Below are positions 8,265 through 16,776 of a stretch of 64,000 nt of DNA, piece after piece. The DNA is taken from the NCBI GenBank assembly GCA_913057775.1, contig CAJXOG010000001.1, forward strand, positions 124,001-188,000, given 5' to 3'. The position numbers were made by a program, and so were the translations under genes. Source of the DNA: an uncultured Fodinibius sp. (lineage in GTDB: Bacteria > Bacteroidota > Rhodothermia > Balneolales > Balneolaceae). The stretch's first letter is position 1. Each line of letters begins with the position of its first letter. The notes under the pieces were generated by a model. The model was not told the origin of the DNA. It did not search any database and worked only from the letters and a program-made list of their open reading frames with translations.

Positions 8265-9797
8265 TTAATCCAGCTGCTCAACCAGTTTGGCAGCATTTAA
8301 TAACTTACCTTCTTCGAAGGCATTAGCCATCAATTGCATACCATACGGCAGACCATTGGAATGCGTACCTGCCGGAACGTTAATGCCACAAATACCAGCC
8401 AGATTGGCCGAAGTGGTATAAATATCATTTAGATACATTTGCACCGGGTTATCTTGGTTAGAGCCCAAATCAAATGCTGTAGTTGGTGCTGTTGGTGATA
8501 CGATAACATCTACTTCCTCAAAGGCTTCGGTAAAATCCTGCTTAATCAGGCGGCGTACTTTCTGTGCTTTGGCGTAATATTCATCATAATAACCGGCACT
8601 AAGCACATAGGTACCCAGCATGATTCTACGCTTCACTTCAGGACCAAATCCCTCAGTACGGCTTTTCTTATATAACCTGATCAGCAAAGAATCCATCTCA
8701 TTAAGCTGATCAACCAATTCCTGCTTTTTTTCTCCTTCAGCTTTCTTAATATGCTCTTCTAAAGCCTCTTTCTCCTCTTTAAGATCTTTCTCTACATCTT
8801 CAATATCAGCACGATGCCCATAGCGAATACCGTCGTATCGTGCCAAATTACTCGAGGCTTCGGCAGTAGCCAAGATATAGTACGTGGCAATGCTGTATTT
8901 CATATGCGGCAGATGGATAGGAACCAGTTCGGCACCGGATTCTTCGAGTTCACTGAGCTTACTTTTAATACCTTTACGAATCTCATCGTCCAGTCCTTCC
9001 CCAAAATATTCTTCAGGAACCCCGATTTTGATATTCGAGTCCAAATTTTCAGTAAACTTTGTGTAGTTGGGTACCGTTCGGCTTGAAGAGGTATTATCAT
9101 TGGGATCGGGACCAGCAATAACTTCAAGAATACGTGCAGCTTCATCGACAGAATTCGTAAGCGGACCAATACAATCAAATGAAGAGGCAAAAGCAACTAA
9201 TCCATGACGTGAAACTCGTCCATAGGTAGGTTTTAATCCTACAACTCCGCAGTAAGAAGCCGGCTGACGTATTGATCCTCCTGTATCGGAGCCAAGTGAA
9301 GCGGTACAAAATTCGGCAGCAACTGCTGCTGCACTACCTCCTGAAGAACCACCGGGAACTTTGGAAGTATCAATAGGATTTTTTGCAGGGCCATAAATAG
9401 AGTTTTCCGTAGATGATCCCATGGCAAATTCATCCATATTCAAGCGTCCCAATAGAATAGCATCTTCATTTCGCAACCGTTTTATAACCGTTGCATCGTA
9501 AACACTTTCGAAATCGGAAAGTATATTCGAGGCACATGTTACTTGTTTGTCCTTCTCGCAGATGAGATCTTTAACACCAATAACCATGCCGGCCAATTTT
9601 CCAGCTGTCCCACTCTCAACACGTTGCTGTATCTCATCCGCTCTTCTAAGGGCTTCCTCCTTGTCGATGCTAACTACTGCATTAATTTCATCATTATTCT
9701 TTTCAATATTATCGATGTAAGACGCTACAATATCAGATAGTGAAACATCACCAGACTGGATTGATTGTTGAATCTGGTTGAAATTTGTAAAACTCAA
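8265..9797 (-). CDS. gatA: aspartyl/glutamyl-tRNA amidotransferase subunit A (GatA)
   Basis: A 510-residue amidase subunit that releases ammonia from glutamine so GatB can convert Glu-tRNA(Gln) or Asp-tRNA(Asn). The catalytic Lys is in GVKDLICE near residue 78, and the Ser-cisSer pair is in PGGSSGGSAAAVAAEF and GSDTGGSIRQPAS near 153-180. A Lys/Glu-rich coiled-coil-like insert of about 35 residues (near 335-370) sits between RYGHRADIEDV and LYKKSRTEGFG, where most GatA proteins have a short loop; this explains the extra length. The start is TTG at 9797, since no in-frame ATG is near, and the Shine-Dalgarno is weak. gatB and gatC are elsewhere. Confidence 0.95.
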   Translation of the reverse strand: MSFTNFNQIQQSIQSGDVSLSDIVASYIDNIEKNNDEINAVVSIDKEEALRRADEIQQRVESGTAGKLAGMVIGVKDLICEKDKQVTCASNILSDFESVYDATVIKRLRNEDAILLGRLNMDEFAMGSSTENSIYGPAKNPIDTSKVPGGSSGGSAAAVAAEFCTASLGSDTGGSIRQPASYCGVVGLKPTYGRVSRHGLVAFASSFDCIGPLTNSVDEAARILEVIAGPDPNDNTSSSRTVPNYTKFTENLDSNIKIGVPEEYFGEGLDDEIRKGIKSKLSELEESGAELVPIHLPHMKYSIATYYILATAEASSNLARYDGIRYGHRADIEDVEKDLKEEKEALEEHIKKAEGEKKQELVDQLNEMDSLLIRLYKKSRTEGFGPEVKRRIMLGTYVLSAGYYDEYYAKAQKVRRLIKQDFTEAFEEVDVIVSPTAPTTAFDLGSNQDNPVQMYLNDIYTTSANLAGICGINVPAGTHSNGLPYGMQLMANAFEEGKLLNAAKLVEQLD

Positions 9798-9817
9798 TGG
9801 ATTAGAAATGGATTTAA

Positions 9818-10042
9818 TTAATCTTGCTGCTTTTTTTGTGTCTTTTCTTCAGAGCTGGAATTAGAATCCATACCTTCTTCTTGACCCTCTTCCAGTTCTC
9901 TTTTTATTTCATTAGACGCTTTTTTGAATTCCTTCATCCCCTGTCCAAGCCCCCGGGCCAGTTCGGGAATTCGTTTGGCACCAAAGAAAAGAAGTATAGC
10001 CAGCCCGATAATCAAAATCTCCATTCCGCCGAAACTTCCCAT
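9818..10042 (-). CDS. tatA: Sec-independent protein translocase TatA/E
   Basis: A 74-residue protein of the twin-arginine translocase, which carries folded proteins across the inner membrane. It has the TatA layout: a short periplasmic start, one transmembrane helix ([20 protein letters not shown], about residues 7-26), the hinge with [16 protein letters not shown] as the amphipathic helix, and an acidic, Gln-rich tail. The stop is 20 bases before the gatA start, so they may share a transcript. No tatC is visible here. The ATG at 10042 starts opposite the plus-strand DUF2795 gene, leaving a 194-base divergent promoter region with no motif I can defend. Confidence 0.93.
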   Translation of the reverse strand: MGSFGGMEILIIGLAILLFFGAKRIPELARGLGQGMKEFKKASNEIKRELEEGQEEGMDSNSSSEEKTQKKQQD

Positions 10043-10236
10043 AATAATTTCCTTTGTTTTTAGTTTACAATTATAACTAAGAAGATAAGAATAATTTATT
10101 AGACCTTTGAGTCATAAAAAGGAAAAAAATAATTGCATTTTCGTTAAAAATTGACTTGAATTTAATGTGTCGAACCTTTTTATAGGTAGACAAGATTTTA
10201 CTTGAACTTTAAAATAACAAAACTGAAATAAATTTT

Positions 10237-10491
10237 ATGATTTGGACTGTTGAATTAGCAGCCGTTTTAGATGAGGCACCCTTCCCCGCAACGCGAGATG
10301 AGCTCATAGAGTGGGCCGAACGTAATGGGAGTCCTCAGCAGGTACTTGATAATTTATATGAACTCGAAGAAATTGAACAAGGAGAAGATGTAGTATATGA
10401 GGGCATAGAGGATATCTGGCCAGACTATATTGGAAAAGAGGATTTTTTCCACAATGAAGATGACGAAGGCTTCGATTACGACAATGTTTAA
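10237..10491 (+). CDS. DUF2795 domain small acidic protein
   Basis: An 84-residue acidic protein. Residues 5-48 (LAAVLDEAPFPATRDELIEW and ARNGSPQQVLDNLYEL-like) match the DUF2795 pattern, a small helical domain of unknown function that is widespread in Bacteria. The C-terminal third is strongly acidic (EDVVYEGIEDIWPDYIGKED and more Asp/Glu). It has its own strong intrinsic terminator 32 bases downstream, so it is probably a single-gene unit. Confidence 0.8.
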   Translation: MIWTVELAAVLDEAPFPATRDELIEWAERNGSPQQVLDNLYELEEIEQGEDVVYEGIEDIWPDYIGKEDFFHNEDDEGFDYDNV

Positions 10492-10522
10492 AAGAAGTTG
10501 ATCCGAAAAGAACTTATTTTTG

Positions 10523-10558
10523 CGGTTGCATGATTTCTTTCATGCAACCGTTTTTTTT
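10523..10558 (+). terminator. intrinsic terminator after the DUF2795 gene
   Basis: A perfect 10-base stem CGGTTGCATG / CATGCAACCG (10523-10532 and 10541-10550) with an 8-base loop is followed at once by eight T. This is a textbook Rho-independent terminator. It ends just 23 bases before the TTG start of the barrel gene, so that gene's promoter must lie between or overlap the terminator, or depend on readthrough. Confidence 0.92.
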
Positions 10559-10581
10559 GAATGTTATAAGCCCAAAATTTC

Positions 10582-13011
10582 TTGAAAGCATTTTTCTCGC
10601 GCGCTCTGATAGGGTCATTACTGCTCAGCGGTTTTTTACTGTTCTGTGTAGATAGAGGTATATCTCAGAATCTAGCCATTGAGAGCGACACTACCGATAA
10701 TGTTGTTCGCATTGTCCGTTTTGTCGGCAATGACAATATTAAAGACAATACACTTAAAACTTTAATCCGAACGCAGACTAACCGGGAGTTCTTAGGGATA
10801 CCACGATTCACGCCCTGGTATTTCATTTGGCAACTCACAAACAGTTGGGGAGAACCACCTTCGTATCTGAATCGTGCGACGGTAGCCAACGATATTGAAC
10901 GCATCAAGCAATATTACAAGACGGTTGGTTTTTTAGAGGCTTCGGTGGATACTAATATCGTTGAATTTAAGAAAAACAGAGTTGAAGTATCTTTTCTTAT
11001 TGACGAAGGTCCAGCCTTCACTGTCAAAACATTAGCCTATACCGGGCTGCCTGAATTTGAGGATCCTCAAAAGATAAACCGATTTTTACATCAAAGTCCT
11101 CTTACTGCCCGGCAGTTAAACGACTCAACATTTACTGTTAATGGGCGTTATTCCGAGAATAAGCTTAATGTAGAGCGCAACAGACTTATTAACTTTCTGA
11201 AAAACAATGGGTACGCAGCTGTTCAGCGCGATTCGGTAAACTTGCTGGTTAAAAGAGATACAACCAAACCCAACCAGCTTGATGCCCTCTTCACCATCAA
11301 TCCAGGAAAAAAATATCGATTTGGGGATCTCTATATCAGCCTTAGCGGTCCGGGCAATACCCTTCGGTACAATCAGCGTGATACCCTTCGACAATCCCCA
11401 TTTACAATCAATAACAGATCCATTTTTCTCGAAAAGGGAGAATCCGCACAAACCAAATTTGAGCTACTAACCAATCAGGTATTATTTAAGCCCGGCGATG
11501 TTTTTGACCAATCCCTTTATATACGTACTGTAAATGAGTTTCAGAATCTGGGAATGCTTAATATCCGTCAGTTTGGGCTTAGTGAAGACGGTTCACTCCC
11601 TGACTACTCCAAGGATGAAATCCCGGTCATGTTCTCACTGCAAACCCTCCCCAAACATTCGGTAAACTTAAACTTGTTTGGAATGAGACGATATGGGTTT
11701 GGATCAGGTGCCGGAGTCACCTACACTAACAATAATCTTTTTGGAAAAGCGGAAAACTTTCAAATTGGTGTTAACGGAAGCTTTGAATACGTCCGATCAG
11801 AAACCGTTCGGGATATTGCCAACGAGTCTGATACCACATCACAATCATTTGATGGGCGATTTTTTCAAAGTTTTGAAACTCGTGTAGAATATTCTTTACC
11901 TCGATTAATTTTCCCTTTTTCTTCACTTGACGATAATGTATTCTTTTCAAATGGACGTACCAGGTATTCGCTTTCCTTTACGCGCTCCGATCAGCTGCTT
12001 TTCGATATCAACTCTGATATCCGATTTAACCTTCGTTACGAGGTACAACATAATCAACGCTATTCCAGCTTTTTAGATCTTATCGAACTTGATCTTCTTG
12101 ATACCGATCCTTCACCGGAATTTCGTGAGGCACTCCGCAATCGTTTTGGGGAAGACTCTTTTCAGCTCCGACAAATTGAAGAAGATTTTCGTCCGCAGGT
12201 TTCATCAATTCTTAGATATACATTTCGTAGCCAAAGAACTGATTTGATTAAAAGGGACCGCGGTTATTTTAGCGAATATTCCATTGCTTCAGGGGGCAAC
12301 ATTCCCTACCTGACAGATCGCTTAGTTGTAACTCCGGACACACTGGAGGGAAATTTACCGGCCATTTTTCCCGGGAGTCAAAACAGTTTGGCATACAGTA
12401 GATTTGTAAAAGGAACAGCCGATTACCGTCGATATATTCCATTATCCAACAATACCGTTTTGGGATACCGAGGATTTTTGGGGTTAGCCCTTCCCTACGG
12501 TCAAAGCAATACTATTCCTTTAAATCAACGTTTTTATGCCGGTGGCGCTAACGACATTAGAGGATGGGATATTTACAGCTTGGGTCCAGGTGCTATCCCC
12601 TTAGATGATGTAACCATTAACGGAGGGCAAATAAAATTACTTTCACAAATGGAGATACGACAACAAATTATAGGAAATTTTTTATCTGCTGATTGGATTG
12701 CAGCCTGGTTTACTGATGCCGGTAATGTTTGGTATGGTCCTAGAACTAAGCTATTCTCTGGTGATCCATCAGATGAGGGGCAGGAACAGCAAATCTCTGA
12801 AAATAATAGAGAACAATTATTAGAATTGGGAAAGTTTCGTTTTGATAATTTCTACAATCAAATTGCCGTTGGTTCGGGTCTTGGATTACGGCTGGACTGG
12901 GAATACGTAGTCATTCGATTTGATTTTGCATTTCGAATCCACGATTTACAACAAGGATGGTTTGAAGATAAAACGCCCTATTTTACCTTTGGCATCGGTC
13001 ATTCTTTTTAG
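10582..13011 (+). CDS. BamA/TamA family outer-membrane protein
   Basis: An 809-residue Omp85-superfamily protein, which inserts or transports other proteins at the outer membrane. A signal peptide (about residues 1-29, ending GISQ) is followed by POTRA-like repeats (IVRFVGNDNIKDNTLKTLI; ERIKQYYKTVGFLEASVDT) over about 40-380, and then a C-terminal 16-strand-type barrel. RFYAGGANDIRGWDIYSLGP near 655 is the conserved lid-lock loop, and the chain ends in aromatic Phe, as barrels do. Few POTRA repeats suggest TamA-like rather than essential BamA; that is inference. The only available start is TTG at 10582 with no Shine-Dalgarno sequence. Confidence 0.87.
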   Translation: MKAFFSRALIGSLLLSGFLLFCVDRGISQNLAIESDTTDNVVRIVRFVGNDNIKDNTLKTLIRTQTNREFLGIPRFTPWYFIWQLTNSWGEPPSYLNRATVANDIERIKQYYKTVGFLEASVDTNIVEFKKNRVEVSFLIDEGPAFTVKTLAYTGLPEFEDPQKINRFLHQSPLTARQLNDSTFTVNGRYSENKLNVERNRLINFLKNNGYAAVQRDSVNLLVKRDTTKPNQLDALFTINPGKKYRFGDLYISLSGPGNTLRYNQRDTLRQSPFTINNRSIFLEKGESAQTKFELLTNQVLFKPGDVFDQSLYIRTVNEFQNLGMLNIRQFGLSEDGSLPDYSKDEIPVMFSLQTLPKHSVNLNLFGMRRYGFGSGAGVTYTNNNLFGKAENFQIGVNGSFEYVRSETVRDIANESDTTSQSFDGRFFQSFETRVEYSLPRLIFPFSSLDDNVFFSNGRTRYSLSFTRSDQLLFDINSDIRFNLRYEVQHNQRYSSFLDLIELDLLDTDPSPEFREALRNRFGEDSFQLRQIEEDFRPQVSSILRYTFRSQRTDLIKRDRGYFSEYSIASGGNIPYLTDRLVVTPDTLEGNLPAIFPGSQNSLAYSRFVKGTADYRRYIPLSNNTVLGYRGFLGLALPYGQSNTIPLNQRFYAGGANDIRGWDIYSLGPGAIPLDDVTINGGQIKLLSQMEIRQQIIGNFLSADWIAAWFTDAGNVWYGPRTKLFSGDPSDEGQEQQISENNREQLLELGKFRFDNFYNQIAVGSGLGLRLDWEYVVIRFDFAFRIHDLQQGWFEDKTPYFTFGIGHSF

Positions 13012-13085
13012 CAATATCAATTGTTACCATCCATTTAGCTTAGTAGATTATGGATCGACTAACCCTATAAACAAATTCATAAGGC

Positions 13086-13628
13086 ATGTTTGGTTCCAAG
13101 CAATTCAACAATATGAAAAACAAGAGTGATCTGATCTTCCAATCTCGTTTTCTAAAAAACCTGACTGTGCTTGAGCGATCAGAGTTTTTGCAGTATTGTC
13201 ACCGCAGGCAATACAAAGAGAACGAATATATTTACTACCAGGGTGATCCCGGTACCGGTATGTACTTTGTTGAGGATGGTAAAGTAGAGCTTATTGTTGA
13301 ACCTGAACCGGGCACCCAGGATGAAGAAACACATAGCTACGTTATTGAATCTCCGGAAAGCTTTGGAGCCCTTTCGATTGGCTATGAGTTACGGCGAATT
13401 TCAAGTGCCAAATGTCTTACCGATTGTACCCTGCTCGGATTCTTCAAACCGGATTTTGAAACGCTCAAAAAACGACATCCCACCATAGCCGTCAAATTTA
13501 TGGAAACACTTGCAATGATTGCTATGAAACAGCTTGAGATCACGACTAAAGAACTCAAAAAGGCAAGTTCGGCCGAACTTGCCTTCTCGCTGCAGTTCAA
13601 GACGTATATGGAACCTGAACAAGAATAA
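13086..13628 (+). CDS. cyclic nucleotide-binding domain protein without DNA-binding domain
   Basis: A 180-residue protein with one cNMP-binding beta-roll (about residues 20-145). It has the YKENEYIYYQGDPGTGMYFV start of the Crp/Fnr fold and ESFGALSIGYELRRISSAK at the phosphate-binding cassette, where a canonical cassette reads GExALL..RxA. The RR-SSAK version is close, but the conserved Glu is absent, so ligand binding is uncertain. After the roll comes only a long helix (FMETLAMIAMKQLEITTKEL), with no HTH. The ATG at 13086 has AAGG almost touching it; ATG at 13113 is an alternative. A 26-base perfect palindrome lies within its last codons. Confidence 0.8.
   Translation: MFGSKQFNNMKNKSDLIFQSRFLKNLTVLERSEFLQYCHRRQYKENEYIYYQGDPGTGMYFVEDGKVELIVEPEPGTQDEETHSYVIESPESFGALSIGYELRRISSAKCLTDCTLLGFFKPDFETLKKRHPTIAVKFMETLAMIAMKQLEITTKELKKASSAELAFSLQFKTYMEPEQE
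13560..13585. repeat. 26-base perfect palindrome inside a coding sequence
   Basis: The 13-base arm AAGGCAAGTTCGG (13560-13572) is followed directly by its exact reverse complement (13573-13585). On the minus strand it is followed by TTTTTGAG, which makes it look like a terminator for antisense transcription. It encodes Lys-Ala-Ser-Ser-Ala-Glu-Leu-Ala-Phe on the plus strand. Confidence 0.8.
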
Positions 13629-13660
13629 AATTAATTTTTGGATTACTTTAGTGGTATAAA

Positions 13661-15070
13661 ATGGCTATAAAAAAAGGTGATGACGTAGAGCTTACCATTG
13701 ACTCGGCGGCTTATAAGGGCAAAGGGATTGGTAAGATTGATGGATTAGCAATTTTTGTACCCAACACTGCTCCGGGTGATCGGGTAAAAGCTCGTATTAT
13801 CAAAAAGAAAAAAAGTTACCGGGAGGCCAAACTTCTTGAGGTTATTGAACCAGGTCCCAACCGTATTGAACCCAAATGTCAGCATGCTAAAAACTGTGGA
13901 GGATGCAACTGGCAACATGTATCCTATGAAAAACAACTGAAATTTAAGCGCGATCAGGTTGAAGACCATATGCACCGCATTGGTGGTTTAAATGATATTG
14001 AAGTAAACACCACAATTGGTTGTGATAAAGAGTTTTACTATCGCAACAAGATGGAATATTCGATGGGTCATAAACGGTGGTTAAGTCAAGAAGAAATTAA
14101 CCGCGATGAGTTTGTAAGTGATCGCTGTTTTGCAGCAGGATTACATGCCCCGGGACGGTTTGACAAGATCCTGAACCTCAACGAATGTCATCTGCAAGAT
14201 CCCATATCTTTCAAGATTCTTGATTTTGTCCGTTCTTGGTGTGTTGAACACGGTATTGATCCATATAATAGAATTGATCACGAAGGGTTTATGCGGAATC
14301 TGGTTATTCGAAAGGCTCATTATACGGATGACCTGATGGTAAATGTGGTTACCTACAAAGATGATCAGGATGTGATGGAAGCTCTTAACCATGCCCTGCG
14401 GGATGAATTTCCGGAAATTACCACAATAATTAACAATGTAAATGATACCCGTTCTCCCACAGCTGAAGGACGCTATGAGAAAATCCTTTATGGTCCGGGC
14501 TATATCACTGACCACATCGGTCCCTACCATTTCACTATTGATGCCAATGCTTTTTTCCAAACAAATACAGCCCAGGCCGAACAGCTTTACGAAGTTGCCA
14601 AATCATTCGCTGACCTCAGTAAAGATGACATCTTATACGATCTTTACTGCGGTGTTGGAACACTTAGCCTTTTTCTAAGTGAGTACTGTAAGTATGTTAT
14701 AGGCATTGAATTAGAAGAAGTAACTATTAATAATGCCAAGAAAAATGCCCGAGAGAATCAGGTTTCTAATGTTTCTTTTATTGAAGGTGATATGAAAGAT
14801 GTATTTACTCAGGAAGTTATGGACGAATATGGTGAACCCGATTGCCTAATTACCGATCCCCCACGGGCTGGTATGCACCCCGATGTCGTTGAACGCCTAA
14901 AAGAATTGAAAGTCCCCAAACTGGTGTACGTAAGCTGTAATAGCTCAACAATGGCCCGAGATTTAAAAGAGCTCAATAAAGTGTACGATATCCAAGAGGT
15001 ACAACCAGTCGACATGTTTCCCCAGACCTATCATATCGAAACCGTTGCTAAGCTTCGTTTGAAGGATTAA
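13661..15070 (+). CDS. rlmD: 23S rRNA (uracil-5-)-methyltransferase RlmD/RumA family
   Basis: A 469-residue RNA m5U methyltransferase. A TRAM RNA-binding domain covers about residues 1-60. A 4Fe-4S cysteine set (CQHAKNCGGCNW near 72, with a later Cys in NECHLQD) is the RumA signature. The methyltransferase core has FFQTNTAQAEQLYEVA near 300, motif I DLYCGVGTLSLFL, DPPRAGMHPDV near 399 and YVSCNSSTMARDL with the catalytic Cys near 425. The iron-sulfur cluster and TRAM domain favour RlmD/RlmCD over TrmA; which uridine is modified is not visible. It starts 32 bases after the cNMP gene and is convergent with the S10 peptidase gene. Confidence 0.9.
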   Translation: MAIKKGDDVELTIDSAAYKGKGIGKIDGLAIFVPNTAPGDRVKARIIKKKKSYREAKLLEVIEPGPNRIEPKCQHAKNCGGCNWQHVSYEKQLKFKRDQVEDHMHRIGGLNDIEVNTTIGCDKEFYYRNKMEYSMGHKRWLSQEEINRDEFVSDRCFAAGLHAPGRFDKILNLNECHLQDPISFKILDFVRSWCVEHGIDPYNRIDHEGFMRNLVIRKAHYTDDLMVNVVTYKDDQDVMEALNHALRDEFPEITTIINNVNDTRSPTAEGRYEKILYGPGYITDHIGPYHFTIDANAFFQTNTAQAEQLYEVAKSFADLSKDDILYDLYCGVGTLSLFLSEYCKYVIGIELEEVTINNAKKNARENQVSNVSFIEGDMKDVFTQEVMDEYGEPDCLITDPPRAGMHPDVVERLKELKVPKLVYVSCNSSTMARDLKELNKVYDIQEVQPVDMFPQTYHIETVAKLRLKD

Positions 15071-15092
15071 TCAAGAATTAAATAACCTCGTA

Positions 15093-16601
15093 TTAATACT
15101 TGGCGGGAGTCCCCTTTTCCGGAATAGACTCACGGATAAACTCTCGGATATCTTCATTAGAAGTACTTAAATCTTCTTTTCGCAAATACATCATGTGTCC
15201 GCTGCGATACCCTTTAAAGGAGATACGGTCTTGTAGCTTACCACTGGGGTCCATATTCCAAATGGTATACTTGGCATCAAAATATGGTGTGCCTCCATCA
15301 TAATAACCCGACTGCACCAAAACATTGAGATAGGGATTCTCAGCCATGGCTGATCGCAAATTTTCTCCGGTATTGTTAGGATCACGCTCCCAAGGATGTA
15401 CGGGACCAAACATCCAGTACTGCAGATCCGTCTTATATCCCAAGCTGTTGCGCAAATAATCGTTTATGGCAGGCGTGAAAGCGTGATTCCAGGCTGTTAG
15501 TGCCGGATCATAATCATATCTGTTACCGGCATTCTCGCTATCTTGTCCCCTATACCGAGAATCTAAACGACCTACGGTAAGCTCTTTCTCATCTCGCAGT
15601 AACTCTTTCCAAAAAAACGGAGTGGACATGCGCAGGTTACGATCTAAAATTTTTTCCTCATCAATCCCGGAATAATAGGATACTTCCTTTGCTATATGCT
15701 GTTTTAAAGAATCGGTTAACGTTCCGCCCCGTGTAAGCGCCGGGATATACGTATCGACGGTATAATTTTCAACTTCCGGTAGTATCTCGTTCAAATCCTG
15801 CTGCTGCAGTTTATCCGGCAAGGCATTGTGATACCAAGCCGTTGCTGTAAAATATGGCAAGGTTAGCGCATCATCTACTGGACCATCGCGGTCAATACCT
15901 AAACCCGTGGGTGAAACCAAAATAACCCCATTTAGGAACATCCACTGCGAGGATTGCAGCTCATTAGCCAATCCGGAAACACGCGTGGTGCCATAACTTT
16001 CACCAATTAAAAATTTGGGTGACTTCCACCGATCATTTCTTGAGATAAAGGTATCAATCCAGTCCGCCAAATATCCAATATCTGCATTTACTCCAAAAAA
16101 CTTTTCCCGATCAACTTCTTCATCCAAGATGCGTGAAAAGCCTGTATTTACAGGGTTCACATATAAAATATCGGCTACATCCAGTATAGAATGCGGATTA
16201 TTCTCTACCCCATAAGGCTGTACGGGAAATCCCTCATCACTTATTTTCACCTTCTTGGGACCTGTATATCCAATATGCATCCAAACCGAAGCGGAACCCG
16301 GGCCACCATTAAAGGAAATGACAAGGGGACGTCGTTCGTCATCATCTACATCCGTTCGTTGGTAATAGGTATAAAAAAGCGTGGCAATTGGCTTGCCATC
16401 ATCATTCCACACCGGCTGATTTCCTACAGTAGCTGTGTAACGAACATTTTGTCCGTTTATCGTCTGCTCGTGCTGTGTAGTGATGGTTGTATCAGCGGGA
16501 GCTTTCACTGATTGACCTGCTGCAGAGCTGGCTATCCCTATAAATATGAAAATGAGTATCAGTATTGAACAATAGCAATCTATATTATTGATGCGTTGCA
16601 T
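15093..16601 (-). CDS. secreted S10-family serine carboxypeptidase
   Basis: A 502-residue exported peptidase of the S10 clan, which removes C-terminal residues at acid to neutral pH. The ATG at 16601 starts a signal peptide (about 1-30, ending SAAGQ); the longer TTG start at 16655 would bury it. Family motifs: oxyanion block SFNGGPGSASVWMHIG near 90-105, catalytic Ser202 in GESYGTTRVSG, and YRSGHMMYLR near the C-terminus carrying the catalytic His, with DGGTPYFDAKYTIWNM around the catalytic Asp. It is divergent from the CrtI-type gene across 175 bases. Confidence 0.9.
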   Translation of the reverse strand: MQRINNIDCYCSILILIFIFIGIASSAAGQSVKAPADTTITTQHEQTINGQNVRYTATVGNQPVWNDDGKPIATLFYTYYQRTDVDDDERRPLVISFNGGPGSASVWMHIGYTGPKKVKISDEGFPVQPYGVENNPHSILDVADILYVNPVNTGFSRILDEEVDREKFFGVNADIGYLADWIDTFISRNDRWKSPKFLIGESYGTTRVSGLANELQSSQWMFLNGVILVSPTGLGIDRDGPVDDALTLPYFTATAWYHNALPDKLQQQDLNEILPEVENYTVDTYIPALTRGGTLTDSLKQHIAKEVSYYSGIDEEKILDRNLRMSTPFFWKELLRDEKELTVGRLDSRYRGQDSENAGNRYDYDPALTAWNHAFTPAINDYLRNSLGYKTDLQYWMFGPVHPWERDPNNTGENLRSAMAENPYLNVLVQSGYYDGGTPYFDAKYTIWNMDPSGKLQDRISFKGYRSGHMMYLRKEDLSTSNEDIREFIRESIPEKGTPAKY

Positions 16602-16776
16602 ATCAGAATATTTTAGTACAGGTTTAAATTCATCAGTCCATAAAATAGTTTTCAAATGTACAGTTACAAATAATCATCAGAATTAAAACGTGAAAGGTTG
16701 TTAAAACACGAATGGGGCTATAAAGAATTAAAATCTATAGTTACAATTGCTCTTAGAATTCTTATAATCAAGAGAT

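Noticed and set aside
13086-13628. Calling the cNMP protein a Crp/Fnr transcription factor
   Set aside because: It ends after the beta-roll and one long helix; there is no helix-turn-helix.
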